64,000 nt of DNA, taken from the NCBI RefSeq assembly GCF_902499175.1, contig NZ_CABVQC010000033.1:26758-90757 (forward strand), in the 5' to 3' direction. The notes beneath the pieces are model-generated. The model was not told the DNA's origin, made no database searches, and saw only the letters and a program-made list of their open reading frames with translations. The stretch is from Burkholderia aenigmatica. GTDB lineage: Bacteria; Pseudomonadota; Gammaproteobacteria; Burkholderiales; Burkholderiaceae. Below, piece by piece: positions 28,901-36,336 of the stretch; position 1 is the stretch's first letter, and each line of letters begins with the position of its first letter. A program made the position numbers and the translations under genes.

Positions 28901-31368
28901 CGGTGCCCAAGCTCGCGGGTGGCAAGCCCAAGAACATCGTGGTGCCGCGCTCCAAGCTGCAAGAGGCATTCTTTGGCGTCCCGGAGATCGCCCGCAATAA
29001 GGACGGCAACATCCGTTTCGAGCTGAGCCTTGATCCAGACATGCCGGTTAACATCGTCGCAGTCGAGGACGGTAAGTTCGAGATGCAGCAGCAAGACGGT
29101 GACATCGTTCGCCGTGGCAGCCGGCGCTACGAGACGGCAGAGGAAGCCGCCTACATGACGGCGCTCTCGGCAATCACTCCGGTCATGCATATCGACCCGA
29201 AGTCGATCATTGGCCAGTTCGAGAACCTGCGGCAACTCACGCGGGAGACAAAGGGCAAGGTCAATGCGCTTTCACTGACGGGCTTGGCCAACAAGGCAGG
29301 CCTGGACTATCGCCTCATCGATCCAGCGGCGCCGGACGATCCCAACAGCAAGATCAACCACGCCATCGACAACATGATGGACCTGTGGAAGCAATGGGAG
29401 GCGGACAAAGGCACGCAGCTCGTCTTCTGCGATCTGTCGGTGCCGCTGTCGGCCAAGGCGAAGATGGCCAGCAAGGAGAAGCGCATCTACGTGCGCGACG
29501 AGGCAGGAGCGCTCACGCATAAGAAGGGCACGTTCCACGCGCCCAAAGACTATGAGGGTCTGGCGTACTTTCTTACCTCCAGCGGGCGCAAGAATGAGCG
29601 GACTTTCTCAATGTACGACCCGACCACGGGCCAGCTCATGAAGGAAGGCCTGGACAGCAAGCAAGACGCGCACGAGTTCTTTGCGCGCCTGGTGCAGCAG
29701 GAAGGCGGCACGGAGCGCTGGCTGGACATGCGCGAGCAGTCGCGCCCGATCGGCGAGGACGAGATCGAGGAGTACAAGAACGAACACTCGCTGGACGTGG
29801 AGGGCGATGCCGCCGATGTGGAGTTCTCACTGACTGACATCGAAGGCGCCACGGGTGTCACGGGCTTTTCGGTCTACGACGACATGAAGGCCAAGCTGAT
29901 CGCACGCGGCGTACCTGAGTCGCAGATCGAGTTTATTCACGATCACGACACGCCGCAGGCAAAGGATGCGCTGTTCAAGCGCACGAACGCGGGCGACGTG
30001 CGTTTTCTCTTTGGCTCCACGCCGAAGATGGGCGCCGGCACCAACGTACAGAAGCGCATCGTAGGCCTGCATCACATCGACGCACCCTACCGTCCCTCGG
30101 ACCTGGAACAGCGTGAAGGCAGAGGCATCCGACGCGGCAACATGCTCTACGAACGTGATCCTGATGGCTTCGAGTTGGGCGTGTACCGGTATGCCACGTC
30201 GCAGACGTATGACACGCGGCGCTGGCAATTGCTTGAGCACAAGGCCTCAGGCATCGAGCAACTGCGCAACTACACGGTGGGCGTCAATGAGATCGAGGAC
30301 GTCACAACCGAGGCCTCGAATTCTGCTGATATGAAAGCTGCGGCCAGCGGCAATCCGCTGATCCTGAAGGAAACACAGCTCGCCAATGAGGTGAAGAAGC
30401 TGCGCAATCTGGAGCGCGCACATCGTGATGGTCAGTTCCTGCTGCAATCTCGGCTTAACTCCAATCGCAACTATGTCAACGTCTACGGCCCGAAGGATCT
30501 AGCCGTGCAAGAGGCGTTGAAAGCTGCGCGGGACGCGGCAGCCGTGCTGGGTGTGTTTGATGGCAAACAACTGCACACCAAAGAGGAAGTCATGGAGGCG
30601 ATGGACGGCATTGATGCTCATATCTCGGCGTTGAGCACGCCAAAGAGCCTGACCTATCGTGGCCTTGAGTTCCAATTCGCTTATTGGCAGGACGCGGAGT
30701 TCTATGTGATGACCATGCCCGACGGCGACAAGCACCGGATGGAAGCGTTGTCGCGCTCAGGCGCAGTCACGCGCATGGAGAACTTCTGCGAGGGCGTGGA
30801 AAAGGCCGAGGCAGGCGTTCGAGCCCAAATCTCCCGCGCGGAGCGTGAAGTGCTGAGCCTCTCCGAGTTGGTCGGCAAACCGTTCGATCAGGCGGATGAA
30901 CTTCAAGAAGCGATCGCAGAGCATGGCAAGGTGCAGCGGGCGTTGCGCAAGTCCAACTCATTGGCAGCAGTCAAGCCCGAAGAGGCAAGGGCATTCAAGG
31001 CGGCCGTGGATTTGCAGAAGCAGAAGCTGCGTGACATGGGGCTGGGAGAAGCCGTGGCCGAGATCGAGCGCGAAGAGCAAAACGATCTTCAGCTTGCGCC
31101 TGGCGCCATGGGGGGCCAAGACACGGCTGATGCTGCCAGGGTGGGCGCACCGAGCGGCCAGCGACATGGCGAGTTCGTGGGCCAGATCATCAAGGTGGGA
31201 GCGGACCACGTGGTACAGAAGATCAACCGTGAAGGAAAGACCGCCACGCATAGCCTGGTGGACATGGACGGCGCGCTGGATCGACTCCAGGTCGGCGAGG
31301 TTGTGACGATCAAGTACCGGGCCGGCCGAGGGGAGGTAGCTTCCCACATTGGTATCACTCTCGAATAG
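22936..31368 (+). CDS. DarB-like giant DNA methylase / SNF2 helicase with KfrB-like tail
   Basis: About 2,810 residues; ATG 22936 has TTGGAGAG upstream and gives the N-terminus MQLDLFG. An N6-adenine methylase domain has motif I DPAMGSGNF near residue 972 and NPPFG near 1038. An SF2/SNF2 helicase follows with GAGKT near 1678, DEAHEFKN near 1840, and motif VI QREGRGIRRGN near 2392. The KfrB-like tail is at about 2740-2810 (HGEFVGQIIKVGADHVVQKINR). This plan is like phage P1 DarB, which protects incoming DNA from restriction. Residues about 139-236 are Arg/Gly/Asp-rich and overlap a well-formed small gene in another frame, so the N-terminal part may be a separate gene or a disordered linker. 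Transfer with the plasmid is inferred. Confidence 0.88.
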   Translation: MQLDLFGATREEATQETAPPIITNTGAWRHPEAEAFDVALRTGSLINVVAILNKLKTDAAAKVLLASGFAITTMKDRAQLMKDVQPQLMAAVRLRMTGHELHDHRKAQIDRATAQEAWESGTLINNSQQPQEATENQDHGSTLQTRAVRGDDRPQNRVDGVDGSLHREPLGAGVAGSGDRSVGRQPVPEQADRADRSGEGRSGERDGNDPSVAPRDPGDARSATGTAGSNAPGGLSTPPTARSESQPSEPPPAAAQASTPPDSNGIALLRQIEAAWRQAIPEDGRFIFNRLYPATATLNGVTRRFGVSKASGAGPFRLTALVQNQLGPQFNYYKLTREGEVIREGQRNLWALTPEAREIQINEFKAVFQAEELGTDVATTQKDGAQATPPLGAQDLAQGEIRQQHKAADALAPQTSTDAQGATSATAGTAQDAAKAAAREAPGTRHRLPSDAPQLERLKQVIETFHPSRNTLEGNARAAIALVIQELERPRTVASVTAMLEKASSDLMKQWPAQAQVVEEVAEALKDTRERAQSLAKPSSEGHTIVGRRADGVMIRQDQNGVRFYAEGGVRISESVSMRPTPEGMRIERGELKRDFMTAEESAAQRAQKAPAPGEQGVEDLGAFIRVAADSVEELRRVDVMRVLESNSLRKFSLARYIAQQRPDLEQEVSEVMVDEFGLPDWRAREDEVDNKGEIQLTESKAIVQPQATEQPAPAAGVQIATAGTTTPVESRAAAERRPASAPPSEIVPPVRQKPSAQIPLGPRPPMVGPITYTREQLESIYVTQMTDQQLRQASEFFTEGSRAQAIRLQIEKRAQEAQAALAAQAEAAQAEALASVRAVKPAGQERYGERLDHVITDADQIGQGGLMEKYRDNVRAIQLVRTLDAENRNATADELRVLARYVGWGGLKGVFDPQNKNWAQQHVELKALLTDAEWAAASRSQLDAFYTAPVVVDAMYAGLSRMGYNGGRMIDPAMGSGNFVGMMPAEMRRESSIHGVELDILTSRIAAALYPTAKIAKATGFQAYNAPAGYFDLVVGNPPFGSQPIVDERGSAYSGWSIHNYFFAKSIELLRPGALMSLVVSHYFLDKLDPQVRQWISRRAELVSGVRLPNNAFKGNANTEVVTDVLIFRRVDHENSLGRDERPDWLETTDVEIENPKTGDIASLAVNNYFLKNPQNVLGKHSAEGTMYRANEYTVVPDESKGTLQEQLARWVETLPVGIYSRIERTDDVEVSAAASDIPEHIKEGSFFLKESKDGPAVWQRLPDMRGEQRAVPWEAPNERAGERMVGMIRIREALRAQMRLERSPEATDPQIEFHRRELNRIYDGFNSKFGFLNDPVNRRIFLDDTESPLVQALEFDYEKAITPAYAQEHGVEPRPARAVKADIFSRRVLFPPGELEVVETAKDALLHSLNQRGRVDLEYMQRAYGREEKEIVAELGDLIYFDPKSGAVVTADEYLSGDVKTKLAHALEAAKEKQELQRNVQALQSIIPADKMPSEIHAAIGASWIPVKHYQAFAREISGGEAAFTYVRSTGQWLTGEKRGINFAKNNNEFGTPKMGAIDILGLAMNSRAPEVKKPVEVDGQTRYVTDEEQTEAARQAADKIKSHWESWLWGDPERAQELAGIYNERFNRTVERKFDGSHLTFPGMSPAIELLGHQKNAVWRGLQSRTMLLDHVVGAGKTYESIAMFMEMRRLGICNKPLLAVPNHLTLQWRSDFYRLYPGANVLAATPQDFEKENRERLFSKIVTGNWDAVIIGHSALKKIPLPPGAEMQVIGEQVDDISGAIEDMKRERGDRHVIRDMEKIKANLEAKVARLKEKAGDKTKVVDMADLGIDGLEVDEAHEFKNLFFNTQMNRVAGLGNPAGSGKAFDLFVKTRWLQNTYGEDVPLIHATGTPVSNSLAEMFTVQRYLQYNKLKAEGLHVFDAWAKQYGDVQNVYEVAPSGTGYRLSQRFAKFKNLGSLMGEYRSFADVVTLNDLKAQELARGKVFPVPKLAGGKPKNIVVPRSKLQEAFFGVPEIARNKDGNIRFELSLDPDMPVNIVAVEDGKFEMQQQDGDIVRRGSRRYETAEEAAYMTALSAITPVMHIDPKSIIGQFENLRQLTRETKGKVNALSLTGLANKAGLDYRLIDPAAPDDPNSKINHAIDNMMDLWKQWEADKGTQLVFCDLSVPLSAKAKMASKEKRIYVRDEAGALTHKKGTFHAPKDYEGLAYFLTSSGRKNERTFSMYDPTTGQLMKEGLDSKQDAHEFFARLVQQEGGTERWLDMREQSRPIGEDEIEEYKNEHSLDVEGDAADVEFSLTDIEGATGVTGFSVYDDMKAKLIARGVPESQIEFIHDHDTPQAKDALFKRTNAGDVRFLFGSTPKMGAGTNVQKRIVGLHHIDAPYRPSDLEQREGRGIRRGNMLYERDPDGFELGVYRYATSQTYDTRRWQLLEHKASGIEQLRNYTVGVNEIEDVTTEASNSADMKAAASGNPLILKETQLANEVKKLRNLERAHRDGQFLLQSRLNSNRNYVNVYGPKDLAVQEALKAARDAAAVLGVFDGKQLHTKEEVMEAMDGIDAHISALSTPKSLTYRGLEFQFAYWQDAEFYVMTMPDGDKHRMEALSRSGAVTRMENFCEGVEKAEAGVRAQISRAEREVLSLSELVGKPFDQADELQEAIAEHGKVQRALRKSNSLAAVKPEEARAFKAAVDLQKQKLRDMGLGEAVAEIEREEQNDLQLAPGAMGGQDTADAARVGAPSGQRHGEFVGQIIKVGADHVVQKINREGKTATHSLVDMDGALDRLQVGEVVTIKYRAGRGEVASHIGITLE
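23351..23641 (+). CDS. small gene nested out of frame in the DarB-like gene
   Basis: A 96-residue protein with normal composition (MEALYKRELYGETTALKIES, then STAVSIANRWALGWQDRVTA, then HEILAMHGVQQ). By hand count about 80 of its 96 codons end in G or C, as expected for a real gene here. The overlapping frame of the large gene gives a low-complexity Arg/Gly/Asp-rich stretch. Candidate ribosome-binding sites are GGAG (23337) or AGGA (23345) before the ATG. Either it is a true overlapping gene, or the large gene really begins after it. The function is unknown. Confidence 0.65.
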   Translation: MEALYKRELYGETTALKIESMGSTAVSIANRWALGWQDRVTALLVANQYLNKLTAQTDLEKDVLANETEMTHLSRHEILAMHGVQQEPPEATHLVG

Positions 31369-31403
31369 TGAATGGTAAAATGCAGAAAAATGGGGTACAT
31401 GGC

Positions 31404-31694
31404 ATGATGGCGAACGAAGCGACGTTGAGCGCGATTGATCCCAGGAAGGTTTTCCTGGTTTCTGGTCAACTGCTTGAGCAGAAAGTGGGCGGGCGAGAAG
31501 GGATCAGCCCGACGGTCACGCAGCGCGTGGTCGTTGCAGACGATGCTGTGGAGGCGGTGCGACGGTTGGCTGAAGCTGAGCCGATGTTCAGGCCTGTGGG
31601 GCACGCGTCACTGGCTGACTATGAAGATGCGGCGCGCCGGCTAAGGGCGGTCGCGGAAGGGCGCAGTAGTGAATGGAGCATCCTGACGGCCTAA
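31404..31694 (+). CDS. small conserved protein, paralogue of 15941-16213
   Basis: About 96 residues from ATG 31404, with GGGG nine bases upstream; starts at 31368 and 31380 are alternatives. The core RKVFLVSGQLLEQKVGG, then TQRVVVADDAVEAVRRL, then a C-terminal helix, mirrors the gene at 15941. It begins within 40 bp of the end of the DarB-like gene and is probably co-transcribed with it. Its stop codon lies in the loop of a hairpin (31682-31704). The function is unknown. Confidence 0.55.
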   Translation: MMANEATLSAIDPRKVFLVSGQLLEQKVGGREGISPTVTQRVVVADDAVEAVRRLAEAEPMFRPVGHASLADYEDAARRLRAVAEGRSSEWSILTA

Positions 31695-31704
31695 GGCTGT
31701 CAGG
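31682..31704 (+). terminator. hairpin at the end of the accessory operon
   Basis: CCTGACGGCC and GGCTGTCAGG form a 10-bp stem with one G-U pair and a 3-nt loop TAA, which is the stop codon of the preceding gene. There is no T-run, so this could be a weak terminator, an mRNA-stabilising hairpin or an attenuator before the coupling-protein gene. Confidence 0.4.
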
Positions 31705-31735
31705 GCGCAATGCACCGGCAAAAGGACATTTGGTT

Positions 31736-31750
31736 CTTTTGCTGCAAAAG
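31736..31750. promoter_or_regulatory. KorB-operator-like palindrome, site 5 (upstream of traG/virD4)
   Basis: CTTTTGC-T-GCAAAAG, a perfect palindrome ending 21 bp before the ATG of the coupling-protein gene. It places conjugation under the same predicted regulator as partition. Confidence 0.75.
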
Positions 31751-31771
31751 ACAGATTATTATTTGTTGTAC

Positions 31772-34120
31772 ATGGCCAATTTACTGAACTACACCTCAGC
31801 GCGCTCACCACTGCAGAACGCTCTTCTGGCGCTCATCGTTGTGATGGTGGCGATGCTGCTGGTCGGTGCGGTCCCGACGCAATGGTGGGCCTGGAAGTAC
31901 CACTATGATCCGCGACTCGGGCCTCCGCTATTGCGCATGGCTGGATTCGCCTTGTACCAGCCGCTGCAGTGGGTAGCTTGGGGTTGGAAGTACGGTGACG
32001 TGCTCGTATTGCGCTCGTCGGTGCACACGATGTTCGTGATTGGGGGCATCTCCGAAGTCGGCGCGATGATCTTTGGTGGGTACGTCAGCTACCGACTCGC
32101 GCGGTACACAAAAGGCATGGAGGGCCTGCACGGCACTGCTCACTTCGCCGAGCACGAGGACGTGGACAAGACCGGCTTCATCGACGCCGCAGGGCACAAG
32201 GCCGAGGGGGTCGTGGTGGGTTCGGTCATGTTGGATCGGAAGGGGAAGGTCATTCACCCGCATCACCCGAAGTTTCACAAACGCTATGAGCCCATCATGA
32301 TTCGTGGCACATGGCGCCAAGGCTTCCGCAAGATGCCCAAGCGCGACGGCAACAAGCGACCGATGTTCAAGCTCAAGAAAACCATCGTCAAGAAGGTCGA
32401 GATCCTGCGCGACGGTGGCAACACTCACCTGTTCGGTTTCTGTCCGACCCGCTCGGGTAAGGGGGTCGGCATGGTCATTCCCACGTTGTTGACCTGGCGC
32501 CACTCGGTCATGGTCAACGACCCCAAGGGCGAGGCCTACGCGCTGTCTGCCGGCTTCCGCCAGGCGGCTGGCCAGGACATCATCAAGTTCGAGCCAGCCT
32601 GCACCGACGGCACTGGAGCTTGCTGGAACCCACTGGAGGAGATCCGCATCTTCACGCTGTACGACGTGGCCGATGCACAGATGATCATGACGATGGCCTG
32701 CGACCCGAAGGGCAAGGGCCTCGATGATTACTTCGACAAGGCCGGCTACGAATTCCTGACAGCAGTGGCGCTCCACGTCCGCTACACGAGCAAGGAAGGT
32801 TCGCTTGCTGCTTGCGCGAGTTTCCTCGGAGATCCCAATTGGGACAGCGACAAGCAGATGTACACCGAGATGATGCAAGCCGCCCATGACCCGGAAGGGA
32901 AGATGGGCTGGAAAGACACGTTCGGCAAGCCAACCAAGACGCATCCGATGATCGCCAACGCGGCCAAGACGATGCTCAACAAAGAAGACAAGGACCGTTC
33001 CGGCGTGCTGTCCACGGCCAAGTCGCTGTTGTCGCTGTACCTGGATCCGATCGTGGCGAACAACACCGGCCGGTCGGACTTCCTGGTGCGCGATCTGATG
33101 ACGGGACAAAAGCCCGTCTCGCTGTACTTCGTGGTGAAGCCCAACGACATGGAGCGCTTGACCCCGCTGACGCGTCTCTTCTATGCGATCTTCATCCGTC
33201 GCAATGCGGCAGAGATGGAGTTCGCAGAGGGCCGCAGCAAGGCCAACTATACGCACCCGCTCCTGATGATCATCGACGAGGCGGCCTCGCTGCAAAAGCT
33301 GCAAATCCTGCAGGAGGCGCTGGGCTACGTTGCGGGCTACGGCATCCGAATGTTCTTCCTGGTTCAGGACATCGTGCAGATCGAGGAGCTGTATGGCGAT
33401 AAACAGTCCTTCGACTCAGGCGCCGAAACCCGGATCGCGTATGCGCCGAACAAGATCGAGACAGCCGAAAAGCTGGCGCGCATGACGGGCAAAACTACAG
33501 TGTCAGAAGAAGGCGCATCGAGAAGCCAGGGCATGTTTGGCGTCAAAGGCGGCAACGTGTCCGTCAGCAACAACAAGACGGGCCGGGATCTCGTCACTGC
33601 CGACGAATTCTTGGGGCTACACGACCAGGACTTGGTCCTTTTCGTGAAGGGCCAGCCTCCTATCTATGGTCGCAAGGCGTTCTACTACGAGAACCCAACG
33701 CTGTTGGCTCGCGCCTCGATGCCGCCCCCGAAGGAGTCGACGAGACTGCGCGTTTCCAAGAATGCGTCAGCGGCGGAGGCGGAAGAGGCGCTGGAGATTC
33801 AGGAAGCCAAGCCGGAAACGCCACGCGATAAGTGGGCAGCGGGCCGGGAAGCCATGCGCGAGCAGATCGCAACGGCAGCACAGCCATCGGCTGCGGTGCG
33901 AGGCGCTGAAGGCCGCAATCACGGTGGCGCCGCAGCAAACGCCACCCCTCCGCAGCCTGGAGGCGCACCGTCCTCCGACAGCCAGCCAGCCAAGCCGCGC
34001 CAGCGGAGCCGCTACGCCGACCAGATCAAGACCATCACACCCGAGGAACGGCGGCAGGTCGAAGAGCTGGTGGCCAGCGTCGGCGTTGTAAACAAGGTCA
34101 TTTCGGTTTCCGCCTTCTAG
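31772..34120 (+). CDS. VirD4/TraG type IV coupling protein
   Basis: A 782-residue coupling protein that brings the relaxase-DNA complex to the secretion channel. The start at ATG 31772 gives the usual N-terminal membrane part with segments at about 15-35 and 85-110; an in-frame ATG at 31673 is less likely because it would include the operator. Walker A is PTRSGKGVG near residue 225, and Walker B is LLMIIDEAA near 497. The C-terminal 130 residues form a Pro/Ala/Gln-rich linker and a short end domain (TPEERRQVEELVASVGVV). It begins the transfer block and is followed by a virB1-like gene after 69 bp. No clear Shine-Dalgarno is visible. Confidence 0.93.
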   Translation: MANLLNYTSARSPLQNALLALIVVMVAMLLVGAVPTQWWAWKYHYDPRLGPPLLRMAGFALYQPLQWVAWGWKYGDVLVLRSSVHTMFVIGGISEVGAMIFGGYVSYRLARYTKGMEGLHGTAHFAEHEDVDKTGFIDAAGHKAEGVVVGSVMLDRKGKVIHPHHPKFHKRYEPIMIRGTWRQGFRKMPKRDGNKRPMFKLKKTIVKKVEILRDGGNTHLFGFCPTRSGKGVGMVIPTLLTWRHSVMVNDPKGEAYALSAGFRQAAGQDIIKFEPACTDGTGACWNPLEEIRIFTLYDVADAQMIMTMACDPKGKGLDDYFDKAGYEFLTAVALHVRYTSKEGSLAACASFLGDPNWDSDKQMYTEMMQAAHDPEGKMGWKDTFGKPTKTHPMIANAAKTMLNKEDKDRSGVLSTAKSLLSLYLDPIVANNTGRSDFLVRDLMTGQKPVSLYFVVKPNDMERLTPLTRLFYAIFIRRNAAEMEFAEGRSKANYTHPLLMIIDEAASLQKLQILQEALGYVAGYGIRMFFLVQDIVQIEELYGDKQSFDSGAETRIAYAPNKIETAEKLARMTGKTTVSEEGASRSQGMFGVKGGNVSVSNNKTGRDLVTADEFLGLHDQDLVLFVKGQPPIYGRKAFYYENPTLLARASMPPPKESTRLRVSKNASAAEAEEALEIQEAKPETPRDKWAAGREAMREQIATAAQPSAAVRGAEGRNHGGAAANATPPQPGGAPSSDSQPAKPRQRSRYADQIKTITPEERRQVEELVASVGVVNKVISVSAF

Positions 34121-34147
34121 GCAAGTCTCAGGGCTCACCCATATACT

Positions 34148-34164
34148 GTTAATTCCATGTTAAT
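34148..34164 (+). promoter_or_regulatory. GTTAAT direct-repeat pair, site 5
   Basis: GTTAAT at 34148 and 34159 (11-bp period), ending 25 bp before the ATG at 34190. It argues against the alternative start at 34157, which would lie inside the pair. Confidence 0.6.
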
Positions 34165-34189
34165 TCCCGAACCCTACCGGCGGCATCAG

Positions 34190-34930
34190 ATGCGCATTAT
34201 TCGATGTTCATTGCTTTTGCTTGTGATCAGCACCATCGCGATGCTGGGCGGCAGAAGCGCGCACGCCCAGGTGGTGGTTGCGGGCGTGGACCCAGAGCTA
34301 AGTGCGCTCATTGCACGTTGTGCGCCCACGGTCCACCCCGAAACCATGGCGGCCGTCGTGTCTGCAGAGTCGCGCGGGCACCAGTTCGCAATTGCGGACG
34401 CCGGGCCGGTGAAATTGCCATGGGCGCAACGTAAGGCACTGGTGCGTTCGCTCTACCCCGGGTCGCTCCAAGAGGCCGTCACGACTGCGCAGACCCTCAT
34501 TGCAAACGGCCACACCGTCTCGCTCGGCGTGGCTCAGGTGAACGACCGCAACCTGGCCAAGATGGGCGTATCGATTCAAGACGTGTTCGACCCCTGCGTG
34601 AACATCGCTGTGGGCGGAAAGATCCTGACGGACTTCTATGAGAAAGCCCGCGCGAAGTTCGGCAATGGGCCAGCGGCACTGCAAGCTGCGCTCAGCGCTT
34701 ACAACTCTGGTGACTGGTCGCGTGGCGCGAGGGATGGCTATGTGGCCTTGGTCTACAAGCAAGTGGGCAAGCCTCTGACCATTCGCACCGAGCGCGTCGT
34801 GCCACGCATGACGCGCACAACTGCTGCACGCGGCGATGCCGCTCCGGCACTGACTGCAAGCCCGGAGCGAACGAACGAACGGACCTTCACGCTGAAGGCC
34901 AGCAATTTCTCAGTCGCAGAGATGCACTGA
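34190..34930 (+). CDS. VirB1-type lytic transglycosylase
   Basis: A 246-residue exported protein that cuts peptidoglycan so the secretion machine can assemble. Residues 1-27 are a signal peptide (MRIIRCSLLLLVISTIAMLG, cleavage near SAHAQ). The SLT domain has the expected ESRGHQFAI with the catalytic Glu, then SLGVAQVNDRNLAKMG, NIAVGGKIL and ALSAYNSGDW. The C-terminal 50 residues are basic and unordered. It lies between the coupling-protein gene and an EAL-domain gene and shares their direction. Confidence 0.9.
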   Translation: MRIIRCSLLLLVISTIAMLGGRSAHAQVVVAGVDPELSALIARCAPTVHPETMAAVVSAESRGHQFAIADAGPVKLPWAQRKALVRSLYPGSLQEAVTTAQTLIANGHTVSLGVAQVNDRNLAKMGVSIQDVFDPCVNIAVGGKILTDFYEKARAKFGNGPAALQAALSAYNSGDWSRGARDGYVALVYKQVGKPLTIRTERVVPRMTRTTAARGDAAPALTASPERTNERTFTLKASNFSVAEMH

Positions 34931-34956
34931 CCGCACGGGGAATGAAGGAGAGAGTG

Positions 34957-36063
34957 ATGGGTATCGGGTTGCAAGTCGTGGATCAAGAAAGCGATCAGCA
35001 GGGCTCATTGATTGCCAACGCAAAAGACCTGCTCATTCAGATTGAGGCCACGTCGCCGCCACCTCATTCGAGTGGACTCATAGCTCTAACCGATCTCGCG
35101 GACCAACTGCTGTCCATGCGCGCCAAAGGCTTCACGCTTGAGCGCCTAGCTTCGGTCCTCACGGAATGCGACGTTCCTGTGAGCGTTAGTGAGCTGGATG
35201 ATTTTCTGCGGCGGGCCCTGTTGGCTCGCATGTATGCGTGCGAGGCCAAGATCGAGGAGTACGGCCGGCGCGGTCACGTCCGCTCTTCCGAGCGCGCGGC
35301 CTTCATTGAGCGCGGTCTGCGCCGCGCGCTGGATTCCGGCGAAGGTCTTCTTCTGCACTATCAGCCTCAAGTGGACATGCAGACTGGAGCCGTCGTCGGC
35401 GCCGAAGCATTGCTGCGGTGGCGTCACGAAGCGGACCTGGTCAGCCCAACGGAATTCATTCCCATTGCGGAGGAATCCGGGCTCATTGAAGAGATTGGCG
35501 CATGGGTGTTGCGCGAGGCCTGCACCGAGGCAGTGGGCTGGCAACGCCTGGGCCTTGGTCAGGGCAAAGGGATCAAGGTCTCGGTCAATCTCTCGGTCAA
35601 GCAGTTCTCGGATCGGCTGAGCGACGTAATCCATGGCGTGCTCTGCGATACCGGCCTGGGCACTGAGCTGCTCGGCATCGAGATCACCGAAAGTTTCCTC
35701 GCGGACGACCGTTCGCAAGGTCTGCTGCAGGCCTTGAACGATACGGGCATTCACATCTCCATTGACGACTTCGGTACCGGGTACTCATGCCTATCGCGCG
35801 TGAGCAAGCTGCCGCTGGACACGATCAAGATTGACCGCGCGTTCGTTTCAGATCTGGCCCGCTCTCCCGGGGCCGCTGCTGTCGTCCAGAGCGTCATCGG
35901 CCTGGCCGACAAGCTGGGCATGAGCACGATTGCCGAAGGCGTCGAAACGCAGCGACAAGTGGATCTCCTGAGGTCTTTCGGCTGCAACGTTGCCCAGGGG
36001 TATCTGTTCGCCAAGCCTCTACCGCCAACTGAGTTCGTGCAGTTCGCACTTGCAGCGCGTTGA
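34957..36063 (+). CDS. EAL-domain cyclic-di-GMP phosphodiesterase
   Basis: A 368-residue protein. ATG 34957 is chosen because AAGGAG lies 6 bp upstream. The EAL domain (about 110-365) keeps the usual motifs: EALLRW at 150, VNLSVKQF, LGIEITES, IDDFGTGYS, IKIDRAFV, AEGVET and QGYLFAKP. It should therefore hydrolyse cyclic-di-GMP. There is no GGDEF or membrane part. The N-terminal 95 residues hold a domain (LLSMRAKGFTLERLASVL, then LARMYAC) that also occurs in the protein at 51407. Lowering cyclic-di-GMP favours motility over attachment, so the plasmid may change host behaviour; the FlhD homologue two genes on supports this. Confidence 0.9.
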   Translation: MGIGLQVVDQESDQQGSLIANAKDLLIQIEATSPPPHSSGLIALTDLADQLLSMRAKGFTLERLASVLTECDVPVSVSELDDFLRRALLARMYACEAKIEEYGRRGHVRSSERAAFIERGLRRALDSGEGLLLHYQPQVDMQTGAVVGAEALLRWRHEADLVSPTEFIPIAEESGLIEEIGAWVLREACTEAVGWQRLGLGQGKGIKVSVNLSVKQFSDRLSDVIHGVLCDTGLGTELLGIEITESFLADDRSQGLLQALNDTGIHISIDDFGTGYSCLSRVSKLPLDTIKIDRAFVSDLARSPGAAAVVQSVIGLADKLGMSTIAEGVETQRQVDLLRSFGCNVAQGYLFAKPLPPTEFVQFALAAR

Positions 36064-36090
36064 CTCCCCACTGATCGAAAAGGATTGCCC

Positions 36091-36336
36091 ATGCGAATCA
36101 TCACCAGCCTGTTTGCCCCCTGGCTGCACTTCCTGACCGTCAACCGTCCCATCGCCGCGACCGTGTGTCTGCTGCTTCAGATCAGCCTTATTGGCTGGGC
36201 GCCCGCAACCATCTGGTCTGCGTACTCCATCGATCAGTACAACAAGGCCGCCAGGAGAACCGCCAAGAGGATTGCCGCGGCAATCGCCGAGGCGGCCATG
36301 CGCAATTCGCAGTTGAAGGTCGAGGCAGGCCTGTGA
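36091..36336 (+). CDS. YqaE/Pmp3-like small membrane protein
   Basis: An 81-residue protein with hydrophobic segments LFAPWLHFLTVNRPIAATVC and LLLQISLIGWAPATIWSAYS. The second contains the LxGWxPAxIxAxY pattern of YqaE/Pmp3 proteins. The basic C-terminal helix (KAARRTAKRIAAAIAEAA) stays in the cytoplasm. Such small proteins occur in many conjugation clusters, but their role there is not known. The stop codon overlaps the GTG start of the next gene (GTGA). Confidence 0.65.
   Translation: MRIITSLFAPWLHFLTVNRPIAATVCLLLQISLIGWAPATIWSAYSIDQYNKAARRTAKRIAAAIAEAAMRNSQLKVEAGL

Noticed and set aside
31673..31771. A longer N-terminus for the VirD4/TraG protein
   Set aside because: The extra codons cover a hairpin and a perfect operator palindrome and add no family sequence.
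34157..34189. An earlier ATG for the VirB1-like gene
   Set aside because: It lies within the GTTAAT pair and would place extra polar residues before the signal peptide.
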